A stretch of DNA of 57,497 nt from Camillea tinctor (lineage: Eukaryota > Ascomycota > Sordariomycetes > Xylariales > Xylariaceae), in the NCBI GenBank assembly GCA_022578605.1, contig MU394167.1:1-57497 (forward strand). The letters run 5' to 3'. This document shows, in pieces, positions 55,261-57,497 of the stretch. The notes below the pieces were generated by a model. That model was not told the origin of the DNA and searched no databases. It worked only from the letters and a program-made list of their open reading frames with translations. Every line of letters starts with the position of its first letter. Within the stretch, counting starts at the first letter, position 1. The translations under genes and the position numbers were made by a program.

Positions 55261-56715
55261 TCAAGGTTCAAGTTCTCTCGAGTGAAATCGTTCAACCGCT
55301 TCTTGTAAACTGGTCTCGGCAGCTGCAGATCCAGTAATGTTCAGCCCACCCAACAAGTCTGAAAGGGGATTATCTCCTGTTGAATTGCTACGGCCAGTAG
55401 CATTCTTCAGAAGGTCCCCGATGCCACCTAGGCTTGTGTCTCCGTTCAAGACGCTGCCGAACACATCCGTAAAGAGCTGCATGAGAGGAAGTTCGGAGCT
55501 CAGCCTGGCGCGGTTGAGCACGTTCTCTACATAGGTGATGTGCTGTCCGTTAATTGTTGTCTCATTGCCGGTGATCCCGAGGGCGATTTTACCACTGCCC
55601 AGGATTCCCGATTGGCTTCTCAAGACCTCCACAAAGTTAGCCAGGACGGTGTCCAGGAACACTTCGCCCCTGAACGGCAGTGTATTGTTGCCCGGCTGGA
55701 GCAGAACCTCGACCACAGACGCCTTAGCGACGAGGATGTCGCCGGTCCATATGTTGAAAGTGATGTTACCGAATCCGAGCTCCAAGCTCGACCAGTTCGG
55801 AAGTGTCAAGTTGCCAATCAAATTCGAGCCGTCTGCCTCCGGGGGTAAGACGAAATTGGCACTGTTAATTGACAGGCCCGTCAGGTTTCTCAGTCCAGGA
55901 ACCGTCAGCGTCTTGTCCATGTTGATGTGGGACCTGATGGCACCTAGGTGTGCCGTCGTATTGCCCTTAAAGCTGAGATCAACTGAGTCGGAAGCTAGAA
56001 ACTTTGCTAAGAACGTCTCAATTCCAGTGACATTCAAAACCTCTGCCTCATCCGCAACGGTGATATCCGTCGTGCCGGTAACGTACTGTGCCCCTAGTGG
56101 GACCATGGTATAGGGGATGAAGCCCGAGCCATCTTTGTTATAGAGCCAAAGCTCTGTAGGATCAAGCTGGACATGAAGTCCCGAGGGGATGGTGAGGGAC
56201 GTTTGTAACCCAATACTGAGAGAATCTTGAGAAATAGCCCTCAGCGATCCCCCGTAGACTGGAAGGTGGGCCTTATTGACAATGTCTTGTGCAATGGCGG
56301 GAATTATCTTGGTGAATCTAAAAGACTACCTGTCAGTAATGTTCCGTCCTCCGTTGCCCTGGATTATTGTGTGCGGTATGATTTTGTCTGCGACTTACAG
56401 CAATGGGAGAAATATGGCGAGAAACACAATGACACTGATCAGATACCATAACCAGAATCTTGCACAATGCCGCCGCATTCGCTTGCGTTTCGAGACCTTA
56501 TCTGACTTGGAACTCGCTGATGATGATGAAGATGAAGATGATGAAGAGTCAGCGTTTCCGGTGCTGTTGAACATGCCGGAGGGAGCCATGCCTGTTGAGA
56601 ACTTAGACTTATCTGCCGACCCTGAGCTCGACTCGGCATTCTGCAATGCCGGGGCGCTCGTAGATGCGGCATCCTCGCCGGCCGCTGCAGGCTCCTTCGC
56701 TTTCTCGGAGCTCAT
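55261..56715 (-). CDS. DUF3712-like membrane protein, 2 exons
   Basis: Exons 56715-56399 and 56317-55261 (intron 81 bp, GTAAGT...TTTTAG); 1374 nt, 457 aa. A cytosolic N-terminus with a Ser tract (about residues 57-68) and basic patch (KRKRMRRH) is followed by one membrane segment (WLWYLISVIVFLAIFLPLL, about 88-106). A long ectodomain with beta-rich LEA/DUF3712-type repeats follows: LPNWSSLELGFGNITFNIWTG and VEVLLQPGNNTLPFRGE. Type II topology with many N-glycosylation sequons (NITF, NATG, NGT-like). Members are found throughout ascomycetes, some linked to vacuole or cell periphery, but no biochemical role is established. ATG at 56715. Confidence 0.78.
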
Positions 56716-57497
56716 TTTCAAGATTGATAACCCTTATGAGACGGCTGTATAGCGCATCGAGGCCGTACAAGATCGGGATGAATGCAAGTTATACAATACG
56801 CATAGTGCCCTGAGTTTTGGTGATATTTCTCGCGTGGGCATCATGCGGCAAAGGCGAAGAGGGCATTGATAGACAACCCAACAGATGCATAGTGTCGGTG
56901 ATGGTCATGTCTTGCAAGGGGACGGAGGGGGGTATCACCTGTGCCCATCTCAGGACTAAGGAGAAATTTCGAGCTTCAAGTCGCGCGAAGACACTAGATC
57001 TGGTAGCAACGAAAGATCATCACACCCCATGATCCACGACTGATTTCAAGTGATGTCCATGTACTATTGACTTGTCCAAGCACGGGGAGGGAAATAGGAG
57101 GGAGGGTTGAGGGGATATCCCTGTCTCGCACATAGTTGTAGTGTAGTGTGATTCCGCATTGGAGACTCCTTAATGCGGCGCAAAATATACGATGTCTATT
57201 CCTTATTCATCTCGTCGTCGTGTGGGGTAGGAAAAGATCGTCGCGCTATACACCGCATACGGTATCAAATCCGTCAAGTTAAGAGAGGGCGACGGACGGG
57301 AGATGCAAAAGGCTGAGAACGATACCAGCTTGCTGACATTTAGATATATTGCTACATTAGATCTATTCCGAATAGAACATGCTTACTGGATCACACAACA
57401 GACGATGCCATGCTACCTATTACACGCAAGACATCACGGTCGAGACAACGACACAGCAGATTGTTCTAAACCCCCGAGTGAATTTGAAAACAAGATC
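56716..57497. other. Upstream region to window end
   Basis: Promoter side of the DUF3712-like gene and further intergenic DNA. No gene recognised before the window ends. Confidence 0.5.

Noticed and set aside
1..57497. tRNA and rRNA genes
   Set aside because: I scanned by eye for B-box-like GGTTCGAATC patterns and found none convincing; a tRNAscan run would settle it.

Overview
The window is the left end of a chromosome of a filamentous ascomycete (Pezizomycotina). It opens with the C-strand of a TTAGGG telomere (positions 1-95). Genes carry short introns (about 50-160 bp, mostly GT-AG). The contents include a fungal NR-PKS gene cluster, a FunK1 kinase, AflR-type regulators, a fused tryptophan synthase and AT-rich, C-to-T-mutated islands that look like repeat-induced point mutation (RIP). 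Xylariales or another Sordariomycete order is a guess; species cannot be told from the sequence alone.

Layout. (1) 1-8.6 kb is subtelomere: telomere, AT-rich DNA, one intact FunK1 kinase gene (1253-3580), a decayed RING-plus-SIM gene (4567-5608) and solo-LTR-like elements. (2) 8.6-35.8 kb is a biosynthetic gene cluster: MFS sugar-porter-type transporter, flavin monooxygenase, secreted-type GMC oxidoreductase, short-chain dehydrogenase, a six-exon NR-PKS (SAT-KS-AT-PT-ACP-CMeT-TE, 2552 aa as I model it), an EthD-domain protein, a 2OG-Fe(II) dioxygenase, a DNA-binding-domain-less AflR-like protein and a full Zn2Cys6 AflR-like regulator. (3) 35.8-43.5 kb is a graveyard: repeats, inverted solo LTRs (one with a perfect 5-bp target-site duplication), a STAND/NLR N-terminal remnant and an acetolactate-synthase-like gene with a nonsense codon and no C-terminal half. 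(4) From about 44.3 kb to the end is ordinary core chromosome with GC-rich codon usage: mitochondrial aspartate aminotransferase, a coiled-coil protein, mitoribosomal bL28m, tryptophan synthase, a single-pass membrane protein and a DUF3712-like membrane protein.

How the cluster may work (inference). The NR-PKS has a C-methyltransferase and an esterase-type thioesterase, so it should release a C-methylated orsellinate-type aromatic acid. The EthD protein, monooxygenase, GMC enzyme, dehydrogenase and 2OG dioxygenase would tailor it, and the MFS protein would move substrate or product. No prenyltransferase or terpene cyclase is present, so the DMOA-meroterpenoid route is not supported here. Two divergent pairs (PKS/EthD and dioxygenase/DBD-less regulator) suggest shared promoters.

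Intron borders were placed by hand from splice motifs and family alignment. Every multi-exon model reported as intact sums to a multiple of three.
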